From: Tannerellaceae bacterium
GTDB taxonomy: Bacteria; Bacteroidota; Bacteroidia; Bacteroidales; Tannerellaceae
DNA length: 29,587 nucleotides
Assembly (NCBI GenBank): GCA_031279915.1
Contig: JAITHO010000190.1
Coordinates: 1 to 29,587, forward strand
Direction: 5' to 3'
Part shown: in pieces, positions 7,573 to 14,610 of the stretch
Numbering within the stretch: the stretch's first letter is position 1
How the letters are laid out: each line of letters begins with the position of its first letter
The notes under the pieces: generated by a model
Told to the model about the DNA's origin: nothing
Seen by the model: only the letters and a program-made list of their open reading frames with translations
The model's database searches: none
Translations under genes and position numbers: made by a program

Positions 7573-8907
7573 TCAGAGCCCGATTTCCCAGCCTGGCTCG
7601 TAGCTGCGCGACCAGAGGGCTTGGGCGCTCGGAGAGCTGAGGATGTGCCCGTCTGACGGATCAATGGCTAAGCGTTCGCCGGTGCGCCAGGCTATGTTTC
7701 CGAGCTGAACGAGTACTGTGCTCTTATGCAGCTCGGCTACGTCGGCATTGGGGCGACGGTTATTCTTGATGGCGTCTAAGAAATCCGCTATATGGATGGC
7801 ATCCAGATGGGCGGCAGGGCTCGCCGTGTTTGTGCCGTCGATTACGTCGGTGGATGCAACCTCCTTGACGAGTTTGTTGCGCTGGTCGAAGATGCGATAG
7901 CCGTTATGACCTGTTTCCATTGAGCCTTCCGTTCCGTAGAAGACTTCGCCGCGGTCGCCTCCCTCGGAGTGTCGACCGTTGCAGCTACGTCCCTCCCAAG
8001 TGACAAGGCAGTCGTTGCCGAATTGCAGGTTGATGACTTGAGTGTCGGGACATTCCCAATCGTCCTTGAAGGCGAAGCGAGAACCTTCGGAGCTGACTTG
8101 CGTGGGATAATCAACCCCCAGCCCCCAGCGGATGAGGTCTATCTCATGCGTACCGTTATTCAACGCTTCCCCTGTGCCCCAATGCCAAAACCAATGCCAG
8201 TTATAATGCACCAGATTATCGCGATAACTGCGACGGGGAGCCGGCCCCTGCCACAAATCGAAGTCAAGCCCCGAAGGAGCAACCGACGCTTTGCCTAGCC
8301 CTATCGACGTCCTACGGTTAGTATACCATCCACGAGCATAGTATGCCTTGCCTATCGCCCCGCTTTGAAGCTCCCTTATTGCCTCTATCACCCCCGGCCA
8401 GGAGCGGCGCTGGGCCCCTATCTGAACTATCCTGTTATACTTGCGGGCGGCGGCCACCATCAGCTCGCCCTCTCGAGGATTATGTCCGCAAGGCTTCTCC
8501 CCATAAACGTGCTTGCCCGCCTGACAGGCCATGACAGCCGCCGCTGCATGCCAGTGATCGGGAGTGGCGTAATAGAGGGCGTCAACGCTTTTGTCGGCAA
8601 GAAGCTTACGGATGTCCTTCTCCGTCTTCGGATTGCCGCCGGCGTCGCTCACTGCCTTCACTCCCTTGGCCAAAGCTTTTTCGTCGACGTCGCATACGTA
8701 GCACACGTTCGCCTGCTTGTTTTGCTGGAATAGTTGCGACATGACGGCCCCGCGGCCATTCGTTCCCATGATTGCTACCTGGATGCGCTCGTTCGCTCCA
8801 ACTATATTGGCGTAACTGCGCGCGCTGAGGCTCATACCGCCAAGGGTGAGGCCCAATCCGGCAGCCGTTGTTTGCTTGATAAATGTTCTTCGTGACGTAT
8901 TCTTCAT
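7573..8907 (-). CDS. Tat-exported Gfo/Idh/MocA-family oxidoreductase
   Basis: This 444-residue protein begins MKNTSRRTFIKQTTAAGLGL, a twin-arginine signal peptide (SRRTFIK), so it is folded with its cofactor and exported to the periplasm. A Rossmann NAD(P)-binding domain follows (VAIMGTNGRGAVMSQLF, then CDVDEKALAKG). The family motif HWHAAAAVMACQAGKHVYGEKP around residues 117-139 includes the EKP lysine. The C-terminal substrate domain contains WHWFWHWGTGEALNNGTHEIDLIRWGL. In Bacteroidota, exported family members of this type act on sugars or glycoside derivatives, often by oxidising C3 or similar positions; the exact substrate cannot be read here. It stands alone, with its promoter at 8978. 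No glycoside hydrolase or SusCD pair is adjacent. Confidence 0.9.
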   Translation of the reverse strand: MKNTSRRTFIKQTTAAGLGLTLGGMSLSARSYANIVGANERIQVAIMGTNGRGAVMSQLFQQNKQANVCYVCDVDEKALAKGVKAVSDAGGNPKTEKDIRKLLADKSVDALYYATPDHWHAAAAVMACQAGKHVYGEKPCGHNPREGELMVAAARKYNRIVQIGAQRRSWPGVIEAIRELQSGAIGKAYYARGWYTNRRTSIGLGKASVAPSGLDFDLWQGPAPRRSYRDNLVHYNWHWFWHWGTGEALNNGTHEIDLIRWGLGVDYPTQVSSEGSRFAFKDDWECPDTQVINLQFGNDCLVTWEGRSCNGRHSEGGDRGEVFYGTEGSMETGHNGYRIFDQRNKLVKEVASTDVIDGTNTASPAAHLDAIHIADFLDAIKNNRRPNADVAELHKSTVLVQLGNIAWRTGERLAIDPSDGHILSSPSAQALWSRSYEPGWEIGL

Positions 8908-8977
8908 GATATGTAATAATTATGGAATTAATATAATGTATAGCCCCTCTGTGCAAGGCCTACTTTTCGATCGCCTG

Positions 8978-8985
8978 CAAAGTTA
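8978..8985 (-). promoter_or_regulatory. -7 promoter box for the exported oxidoreductase gene
   Basis: TAACTTTG on the minus strand is an exact match to TAnnTTTG, 71 bases before the ATG at 8907. The nearest upstream TTG is spaced about 23 bases away, longer than usual. Confidence 0.55.
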
Positions 8986-8999
8986 TTTAAATATCCGAA

Positions 9000-9265
9000 G
9001 CTGCATTGCAACCCATTCCCCTCCTCTCCCGCCCTCCTATTCCCTCCCTACATAAGCCCGAACGGCGCTCTCCTCCATCCATCCCTCTAAAAAATGTATA
9101 TGAGGCGCTTGTATGGGGGGAGATTTTCGACCATAGAATAAAGCCGTCCGTCAATCCCTTGAGGGCTTTTTTATATGGAGCGCTTGATGGTATTAGGGTC
9201 GAAAATATTCATCCCCTACAAATATCCATACATACATTTGATATTGCCACTTTGAAAATTTTTTT
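9000..9265. other. Intergenic segment with hairpin inside a 10-bp inverted repeat (possible small RNA)
   Basis: No gene is credible here. The arms ATTTTCGACC (9123-9132) and GGTCGAAAAT (9197-9206) bracket an inner terminator-like hairpin: AAAGCC (9140-9145) pairs with GGCTTT (9164-9169), with an inner TCAA/TTGA stem and a T-run to 9172. A sequence TATATG(A/G)(G/A)GCGCTTG followed by ATGG occurs twice, near 9098 and 9172. On the minus strand GATATTTG near 9220-9230 is one base away from a -7 box. The segment may make a short RNA, but this is weak. Confidence 0.35.
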
Positions 9266-9268
9266 GTG

Positions 9269-9576
9269 AGAGCTTTCAAGAACTTGAAAAGTTAAAAATA
9301 ATTTTATTGGAGCTTTTCAAGTTCTTGAAAAGCTGAAAACATTTATATGGTGCTTTTCAAGTTCTTGAAAAGCTCCAAAACTTTCTTGTAGGACTTTTCA
9401 AGAGCTTGAAAAGCTTAAAACATTTCTTATGACGCTTTTCAAGTTCTTGAAAAGCTAAAACTATTTCTCATGAGACTTTTCAAGAGCTTGAAAAGCTAAA
9501 AACATTTCTTATGGCGCTTTTCAAGTTCTTGAAAAGTTGAAACTGTTTTTGTTGGGGCTTTTCAAGAACTTGAAAC
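9269..9576. repeat. Tandem 41-bp palindromic repeat array (array B), eight copies
   Basis: Eight copies of CTTTTCAAG-NN-CTTGAAAAG (9-bp arms, 2-base centre) are centred at 9281.5, 9322.5, 9362.5, 9403.5, 9444.5, 9485.5, 9526.5 and 9567.5. The spacing is 41 bp six times and 40 bp once. The centre dinucleotides in order are AA, TT, TT, AG, TT, AG, TT, AA. The first copy lacks one T in its left arm and the last has a shortened right arm. The spacers between copies are also related (CTAAAACATTTCTTATGGCG type). It lies between the divergent oxidoreductase (minus) and histidine kinase (plus) genes. Confidence 0.95.
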
Positions 9577-9736
9577 TGAAAAAAATTTTTTTTCAAAAAA
9601 AAGTTTGTGGAGAGGAGGGCTCGCCATAATGTTGGATGGCTTGCTATGGATGGGGTGGGGATTCGCTGCGAATGGCCGGCGGGCTTGCTCCTCGGGCTTA
9701 TCTTGGCGGCATTGACGGCGTATTGCATCTGCGGTT

Positions 9737-9744
9737 TATCTTTG
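9737..9744 (+). promoter_or_regulatory. -7 promoter box for the two-component operon
   Basis: TATCTTTG matches TAnnTTTG exactly and lies 22 bases before the ATG at 9767, so the leader would be very short. A TTG at 9712-9714 is 22 bases upstream, slightly longer than usual. Confidence 0.6.
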
Positions 9745-9766
9745 CCAAAAAAAATATTATGGTGAT

Positions 9767-11233
9767 ATGGAACGAAGGATAAGAATCGTTTGGGCGCTGT
9801 CGCTCATCTCTGCTGCGCTTGCGATAGGAGTGCAGGCTTATTGGCTATACAATCAATATAAATATGTTATAGATACTTATGCGGAGGATACGGCTGCGCG
9901 GGTGTTCGACGTTTGCGAGCGGGAGTATGAGATGCGCAAGGCGGCCGATAAGCGTCCGATGTCGATCATGATGCAGCGTAACACGGCGATTGTTGATTCG
10001 GCTGCGATCTCGTCGAGGCAGGCCAACATGGTGTTTGCCTTCTCTATGAAGACGCCGATTGACAGCCCCTCGATCGAGATGCCAAAGCGATTGGATTCGA
10101 TCAACCTGCAGCCGGTTAGCGAGGTGGGTCATCGTGTGATGAACCTCTCTATCGTCTCGCCAAATGATCTTTCAGACGATGCTTTGCAGCAGGGCATACG
10201 GAGGGCCATCACCGAATCCTCCGTGCCCTTCAGCCACGCCTTGCTCGACTCTCTCCTCAGGGCTGAGATGCCCGACATCAGCTACGTGATGGAGCCCTGG
10301 GAGGCGGCGGATTCTGCCAACTATGCGTCGCGATGGGAAAAAACCGGGGGGCTGGCGCATCCCCTCCTGAAGATTCGATATGCATATAGTCCGCTCGAGC
10401 GCAAAGGGATGGTTATCCTCCTGCCTATCCCGCCGCAGCCTATCTTTGGGAGGATGGCCTTTCAGCTTGGCATAAGCTTCGGCCTCCTCCTCTTGCTAAC
10501 CGGCTCTTTTCTTTTCCAAATCAAAACTATTATGAAGCAAAAGAAGCTGGGCGAACTCAGGGAGAGCTTCGTCAATACGATGGTTCACGAACTGAAGCGG
10601 CCGGTGCAAACCCTCAAGACCATGCTGGCTTTCCTGGGGGATAGGGAGATGAGCAGCGATGTGGATGCAAGCCAACAGGCTTTGAATGATTCGATGTTTG
10701 AGATAGATAATCTGTCGGCATACCTTAATAAGCTGAAGGATTTGGTGCGAACGGATAGCGAGAATACTCCTCTGCATCTCTCGCGCTTTAATATTCGAGA
10801 ACTGATAGAAAAGGTGGTGCGCCTAAGGCCTGCTATCGCTCCGGAAAAGAAGGTTAGCATCAATATTCGCTTCGATATGGCTTCGGAAATAATAGAGGCC
10901 GATGCGGTGCACCTGGCGAACGTGCTGAGCAATTTGATTGAGAACGCTATCAAGTATTCGGGAAGGGAGGTAAGGATTGAAGTACGGGCTGAAGCGCGGG
11001 GGAAGGAGCTTTGGCTATCGGTATCCGACGATGGCATCGGCGTTCCGGCAGCCGAACGCAAGCAGGTGTTCGATAAGTTCTATCGAGCATCCAACCTGCC
11101 CGACAGCAGCTTGCCTGGCCTTGGGCTCGGACTTAGCTACGTGAAGCTGATTGCCGAAGCTCATCGCGGAAGGGTTGTCCTACGCGGTCGAGAGGGAGGC
11201 GGATCTGTCGTTCAATTAATATTCCCGATCTGA
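9767..11233 (+). CDS. Membrane sensor histidine kinase
   Basis: This 488-residue protein has an N-terminal membrane helix (about residues 7-24), a periplasmic sensor region of about 200 residues with no recognised domain, and a second helix near 226-247 (LGISFGLLLLLTGSFLF). The HisKA dimerisation domain has the H-box VHELKRPVQTL; His274 should be the phosphorylated residue. The HATPase domain shows the N-box LSNLIENAIKYS (Asn389, Asn393), G1 DDGIGVP (Asp421/422) and G2 GLGLGLSYVK, so all catalytic boxes are intact. It should autophosphorylate in response to an envelope signal and pass phosphate to the regulator encoded 3 bases downstream. The stimulus cannot be read. The H-box has KRP where many kinases have RTP or KTP, as is common in Bacteroidota. 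Confidence 0.95.
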   Translation: MERRIRIVWALSLISAALAIGVQAYWLYNQYKYVIDTYAEDTAARVFDVCEREYEMRKAADKRPMSIMMQRNTAIVDSAAISSRQANMVFAFSMKTPIDSPSIEMPKRLDSINLQPVSEVGHRVMNLSIVSPNDLSDDALQQGIRRAITESSVPFSHALLDSLLRAEMPDISYVMEPWEAADSANYASRWEKTGGLAHPLLKIRYAYSPLERKGMVILLPIPPQPIFGRMAFQLGISFGLLLLLTGSFLFQIKTIMKQKKLGELRESFVNTMVHELKRPVQTLKTMLAFLGDREMSSDVDASQQALNDSMFEIDNLSAYLNKLKDLVRTDSENTPLHLSRFNIRELIEKVVRLRPAIAPEKKVSINIRFDMASEIIEADAVHLANVLSNLIENAIKYSGREVRIEVRAEARGKELWLSVSDDGIGVPAAERKQVFDKFYRASNLPDSSLPGLGLGLSYVKLIAEAHRGRVVLRGREGGGSVVQLIFPI

Positions 11234-11236
11234 GCC

Positions 11237-11938
11237 ATGAAAGCCCTCAAGATTCTGTTTGCCGACGACGATCTGAAGTACTCCCTCCTCATCAAGCGAT
11301 TCCTCGAACGCGAAGGATACGAGCTTACTTATACGGGCAACGGACTTAATGCGGTTGAGCTCTTCCACCAGATCAAGCCTGATTTGCTCCTGCTCGATGT
11401 GAACATGCCTGGCCTCAATGGATTTGAAGTCGCCGAAATCATACGCCGAACCGATCGCCACACGCTAATCTTCTTCCTGTCTGACCGCTCGGATAAGTCC
11501 GACCGACTAACAGGATTCAGTCTGCAAGGCAACGACTACCTCGCTAAGCCATTCTATCCCGAAGAACTGCTGGCCCGCATACGCGAACGATTCCAAACCG
11601 GACTAACCTCGGGCAGCGAATCCTTCGCCTTTGCATCAACCCATTTTGACTACGACGCCAACGAACTCCGCATCGGAAACAGCAAAACGCTTATAACCTC
11701 ACGACAGGCCGATATACTACGGATGATGGCCATGCGGCTCAACGAAACCGTCGCACGGGAAGCCATCCTCGCAGCCGTTTGGGGCAATGTATCGCATGCC
11801 AATTCGCTAGCCCTGAATGTTCAGATAAGCCATCTGCGCAAAGCTCTGCGCAACGATCCGGGGGCGGAGATTATATCGGTAAGCGGAAAGGGCTACACGC
11901 TCAAGGCTTCACCGGCTCCCCCAAGAGCGAGCTCTTAA
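11237..11938 (+). CDS. OmpR/PhoB-family response regulator
   Basis: This 233-residue protein has a receiver domain at residues 1-120, with an acidic pocket (FADDDLKYS near residues 8-12), phosphoacceptor Asp54 (LLLLDVNMPGLNGFE) and conserved Lys104 (YLAKPFYPEE). A winged-helix DNA-binding domain follows at about 130-230 (LTTSRQADILRMMAMRLNETVAREAILAAVWG and NVQISHLRKALRNDPGAEIISVSGKGYTL, the latter covering the recognition helix and wing). It starts 3 bases after the kinase stop, so the two form a pair. Targets are unknown. The final 38 bases overlap the 3' end of the convergent oxidoreductase gene. Confidence 0.95.
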   Translation: MKALKILFADDDLKYSLLIKRFLEREGYELTYTGNGLNAVELFHQIKPDLLLLDVNMPGLNGFEVAEIIRRTDRHTLIFFLSDRSDKSDRLTGFSLQGNDYLAKPFYPEELLARIRERFQTGLTSGSESFAFASTHFDYDANELRIGNSKTLITSRQADILRMMAMRLNETVAREAILAAVWGNVSHANSLALNVQISHLRKALRNDPGAEIISVSGKGYTLKASPAPPRASS

Positions 11939-13001
11939 TCGCTGCCTCCAGGATTCGCACTACCGTGACATTATTCTCCAAAGCCGAGAGGTCGGTAGGC
12001 TTCACCGAGATCTCTCCCCGAACAACTGCCTTCAGATAAAGGAAGGAGTCGTTGTAAGGAGGCTGCAATGCGGGCGGCGTCTCCGTGCGCTGAGAGCCGT
12101 CGAGGTAAATGCGCATCGAGGTGGGAGTATCCTGGTAGATATATCCCCGGCTGCCGTAGATGTGCATATCCTTCCGACTCATTGGCCAATTCCAGGATGC
12201 CATGATCTGCACGCTGGCTGTTGGATATTGCAGAAGAATAGTTGCATCGTCGTCAACCAGCGGGTATTTATCCGGCTTTTGTTGGAGAAGAGTTGCATAG
12301 ACGCTCAGAGGCTTCTCGCCCTTCATCAGCCGGGTCGAGAGGTTAGCGCCGTAGCAACCGAAGTCCATCACCGCTCCCCCTCCATTGCCAACGGGGTTAG
12401 TTAGCCATGACAGGAACTCCTTCGAGCATCCGATCTCGATAGGGCCCTGATGTCCGTCGTATACATTGATGCGAGTGATGCTGCCTATGGTCTGATTGTC
12501 GGTTAATCGGAAGGCCTCGTGGTTCGTTGCATACCACGTTGTCTCGTAGTTGGTGAGGAGATGGATGCCGTGCGTTCGGGCTAGCTCCGCCATGCGCTGG
12601 GCATGCGCCACGCTAACCGCAAGCGGCTTCTCCACCATCACATGAACTCCCCGCGGAGCAGATGCCTCCACCACCCGCAAGTGATCATATATAGAGCCAT
12701 ACGCAACAACCGCCTCCGGCTTCGTAGCATCCAGCATCTGATCCAAGTTGGCATAGAACAGCGATGGATCAAGCTTAGATCGCAGCCGGTTGTTCTCCCT
12801 CAAATCCTTATCGGCCTCAAATACTCCGACAATAACGAAATCGCCTCGATCAACACGCCGAACCACCTCCGCAAGATGGCCGTGAGATATTCCGGCAACA
12901 GCAAGCCGCATCGGATTGCCGTCCCCCGTCTGCGCATAAGATGCAGTAACAGCCGCAGCAGCTATGATCATAATCGATAAAACACGTTTCAAAACTTTCA
13001 T
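11901..13001 (-). CDS. Exported Gfo/Idh/MocA-family oxidoreductase (Sec signal)
   Basis: This 366-residue protein has a Sec-type signal peptide (MKVLKRVLSIMIIAAAAVTA, cut near SYAQ), then a Rossmann domain (MRLAVAGISHGHLAEVVRR, GVFEADKDLRENN). The family motif is VHVMVEKPLAVSVAHAQRMAELA near residues 125-145. The C-terminal domain includes NPVGNGGGAVMDFGCYGANLSTRLM. It differs from the protein at 7573-8907: it is shorter and uses Sec rather than Tat, so it may take its cofactor outside the cytoplasm or act as a non-redox member. It follows the kinase-like gene after only 11 bases, so the two may be co-transcribed. The substrate is unknown. Its stop lies inside the convergent response regulator gene. 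Confidence 0.88.
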   Translation of the reverse strand: MKVLKRVLSIMIIAAAAVTASYAQTGDGNPMRLAVAGISHGHLAEVVRRVDRGDFVIVGVFEADKDLRENNRLRSKLDPSLFYANLDQMLDATKPEAVVAYGSIYDHLRVVEASAPRGVHVMVEKPLAVSVAHAQRMAELARTHGIHLLTNYETTWYATNHEAFRLTDNQTIGSITRINVYDGHQGPIEIGCSKEFLSWLTNPVGNGGGAVMDFGCYGANLSTRLMKGEKPLSVYATLLQQKPDKYPLVDDDATILLQYPTASVQIMASWNWPMSRKDMHIYGSRGYIYQDTPTSMRIYLDGSQRTETPPALQPPYNDSFLYLKAVVRGEISVKPTDLSALENNVTVVRILEAAIKSSLLGEPVKP

Positions 13002-13012
13002 GTAATCTATAT

Positions 13013-13633
13013 TTATAAGTTAATAATAAGTCGGAACTCTTCTGACTCCGTCCAATTGCCGAGCCATTGCCGGCGGAAAGGCTTTTGCTCCGCATGGAGA
13101 TAGTAGTTGTGAAGGATGCAAGCCGCCGTCTTGGTTGGCGATGAATCAGAGGTCTCCACAATCAGATCGTAGTTGCTGAAATCCGAGAGATCGGCATCGT
13201 ACTGCAGCTTGAACCTCAATCGCTCGCTGTCGCGCCTCTCGCGTATCTTGCTCACGGCCTCTCCAATGTCGTCGAAGCTCTCTCCGATCCGATTGGTGTC
13301 TCCAAATATCCGCTTGGCCGCGATTTGCTCCTCCACGGTCAAGAATACTTTGAAGGAAAGAGGAACGAAGCGCCAGGCCATCCTCGAATCGAAGATGATG
13401 CCCTGCCTTTGGCCTAACTCTGCCACGCGGCGATCGCATTCATGGTCGATCTCAGGATGAGTTTCCATGTATCGGTTAAATTCAACCGCACTCATGTTCA
13501 TACTTGCAGCTATCTCCCGCTGGATGAGACCAACGGAAACTCTCTCATAGCCCAATTGTTCTTGAAGGATTGCAGTGACCGAGCTCTTTCCGCTGCCTGG
13601 ATCACCGCTGATAGTGATGTTGTTGTTTGTCAT
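13013..13633 (-). CDS. Cytidylate-kinase-like P-loop nucleotide kinase
   Basis: I choose ATG 13633 (206 residues, MTNNNITISGDPGSGKSSV), because a longer frame up to 13741 would start upstream of the promoter at 13651 and adds residues unlike the family. Walker A is GDPGSGKSS at residues 10-18. Downstream motifs include SVGLIQREIAASMNMSAVEFNRYME, DRRVAELGQRQGIIFDSRMAW (an NMP-binding-like region) and AAKRIFGDTNRI. These fit the cytidylate-kinase-like family (the archaeal-type CMP kinase group), which is often annotated as AAA or (d)CMP kinase. Substrate specificity is uncertain. The C-terminal tail ends in EEFRLIINL. The exported oxidoreductase gene follows 11 bases after its stop. Confidence 0.75.
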   Translation of the reverse strand: MTNNNITISGDPGSGKSSVTAILQEQLGYERVSVGLIQREIAASMNMSAVEFNRYMETHPEIDHECDRRVAELGQRQGIIFDSRMAWRFVPLSFKVFLTVEEQIAAKRIFGDTNRIGESFDDIGEAVSKIRERRDSERLRFKLQYDADLSDFSNYDLIVETSDSSPTKTAACILHNYYLHAEQKPFRRQWLGNWTESEEFRLIINL

Positions 13634-13650
13634 AATAGTTCGTTTTCCGG

Positions 13651-13658
13651 CAAATGTA
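13651..13658 (-). promoter_or_regulatory. -7 promoter box for the kinase-like gene
   Basis: TACATTTG on the minus strand matches TAnnTTTG exactly and lies 17 bases upstream of the chosen ATG at 13633. It argues against the longer reading frame, because transcription would begin after that start. Confidence 0.6.
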
Positions 13659-13686
13659 AGTAATTCATATTTCATATATACATAAT

Positions 13687-13716
13687 TTGAAGGAGATGCA
13701 ACATTCTCAAACTTTG
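13687..13716 (+). promoter_or_regulatory. Possible promoter for the GIN-domain gene
   Basis: TTG (13687-13689), 19 bases of spacer, then AAACTTTG (13709-13716), which keeps the TTTG half of the -7 box but not the TA. The ATG at 13754 lies 38 bases downstream. Confidence 0.35.
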
Positions 13717-13753
13717 TTCGTCTATATTTTATTAGGATCAATAATTATACAAT

Positions 13754-14476
13754 ATGAAAACAAGAACTTTTTGGATCATTATTTTGGTAGGCATAGTTGC
13801 CATCAGCGTATCGCAGGCGGCTATAAAGAAGGAAACGCGGCAGGCATCTCCCTTCGAAACCGTATTTTGTAGCAACGGAATTGATGTGTATTTCACCGAG
13901 TCGAGCTCATACAGCATCGTTGTTGAGGCCGATGAAGACTTCCTGAAGGAGATTATAACCGATCTTAGCTCCGGTGTCCTCACGATCAAGCGCAAATCGA
14001 GCTTCAACGGGCTCAATATTTTCAACAGGAATAGATGGAACGTCAAGGTTCACATCTCTGCTCCTACGCTCAATGCAGTACATGTCTCCGGCGGCAGCGA
14101 CTTCTTTGCCGAGAAGCTAACAAGCAACGGAGATTGCAACATCGACCTCTCAGGGGGAGCCGATGTCAAGATCAATAACATGGCTGTCGCCGGAAGCGCT
14201 AGAGTTGGATGCAGCGGCGGCGCCGATTGCTCTATCAAATCACTGCGCACAACCGACGGCAACTTCGATGCAAGCGGCGGGGCCGACATCGTTATCAACG
14301 TCGAAGCCAGCGGGAAAATATACTGCTCGGCAAGCGGCGGAGCCGATATAACTATCAGCGGAAAGGCCGACTCTGTTGACGCCAATGCCAGCGGCGGAGC
14401 CGACGTCAACATCCGCAAGCTCGTTCGCAGCCAAACCAAAGCGCACAGCAGCGGAGGAGGCGACGTGCATCAGTAA
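13754..14476 (+). CDS. Exported GIN-domain (DUF2807) beta-helix protein
   Basis: This 240-residue protein has an N-terminal signal or anchor (MKTRTFWIIILVGIVAISVS). A DUF2807-type domain follows: FETVFCSNGIDVYFTESSSYSIVVEADEDFLKEIITDLSSGVLTIKRK is the typical opening (an exposed strand pair with a GI-D-V motif). The rest is a repetitive strand region with seven SGG(A/S/G)D turns (SGGSDFF, SGGADVKI, SGGADCSI, SGGADIVI, SGGADITI, SGGADVNI, SGGGDVHQ), spaced about 18-22 residues apart, as expected for a right-handed beta-helix. Family members in Bacteroidota are thought to be surface or periplasmic adhesin-like proteins; the function here is unknown. It stands alone, followed by a hairpin at 14505. 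Confidence 0.88.
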   Translation: MKTRTFWIIILVGIVAISVSQAAIKKETRQASPFETVFCSNGIDVYFTESSSYSIVVEADEDFLKEIITDLSSGVLTIKRKSSFNGLNIFNRNRWNVKVHISAPTLNAVHVSGGSDFFAEKLTSNGDCNIDLSGGADVKINNMAVAGSARVGCSGGADCSIKSLRTTDGNFDASGGADIVINVEASGKIYCSASGGADITISGKADSVDANASGGADVNIRKLVRSQTKAHSSGGGDVHQ

Positions 14477-14504
14477 AACTCATATACAGCTAGCATAAAA
14501 CAGT

Positions 14505-14539
14505 GAAGGCCGCCGGTTACTACAAGTCCGACGGCCTTC
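14505..14539. terminator. Hairpin between convergent GIN-domain and lipoprotein genes
   Basis: GAAGGCCG (14505-14512) pairs with CGGCCTTC (14532-14539). The T-run is better on the minus side (ACTGTTTTATG) than the plus side (TGTGTTC), so it serves the lipoprotein unit best and possibly both. Confidence 0.6.
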
Positions 14540-14610
14540 TGTGTTCACAACTGCTAATTCAAAAATCAAAACTTACGGCTTATGGCATCCGTATACTATA
14601 TCCTTAATCT

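Noticed and set aside
7573..8907. Glycan-utilisation locus (PUL) around the oxidoreductase
   Set aside because: No SusC/SusD pair, glycoside hydrolase or sulfatase is adjacent, so a PUL cannot be supported.
9269..9576. CRISPR array
   Set aside because: The 20-bp palindromes are regularly spaced, but the 21-base spacers are related to each other rather than unique, the period is too short and no cas genes are nearby. The same holds for arrays A, C and D.
13634..13741. Upstream extension of the kinase-like gene
   Set aside because: The extension would start upstream of the TACATTTG promoter box, has no conserved residues, and the P-loop sits at its usual distance from the ATG at 13633.
14050..14439. 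129-residue minus-strand frame rich in SAPPLA repeats
   Set aside because: It is the antisense shadow of the SGGAD repeats in the GIN-domain gene; the sense frame has the signal peptide and family motifs.
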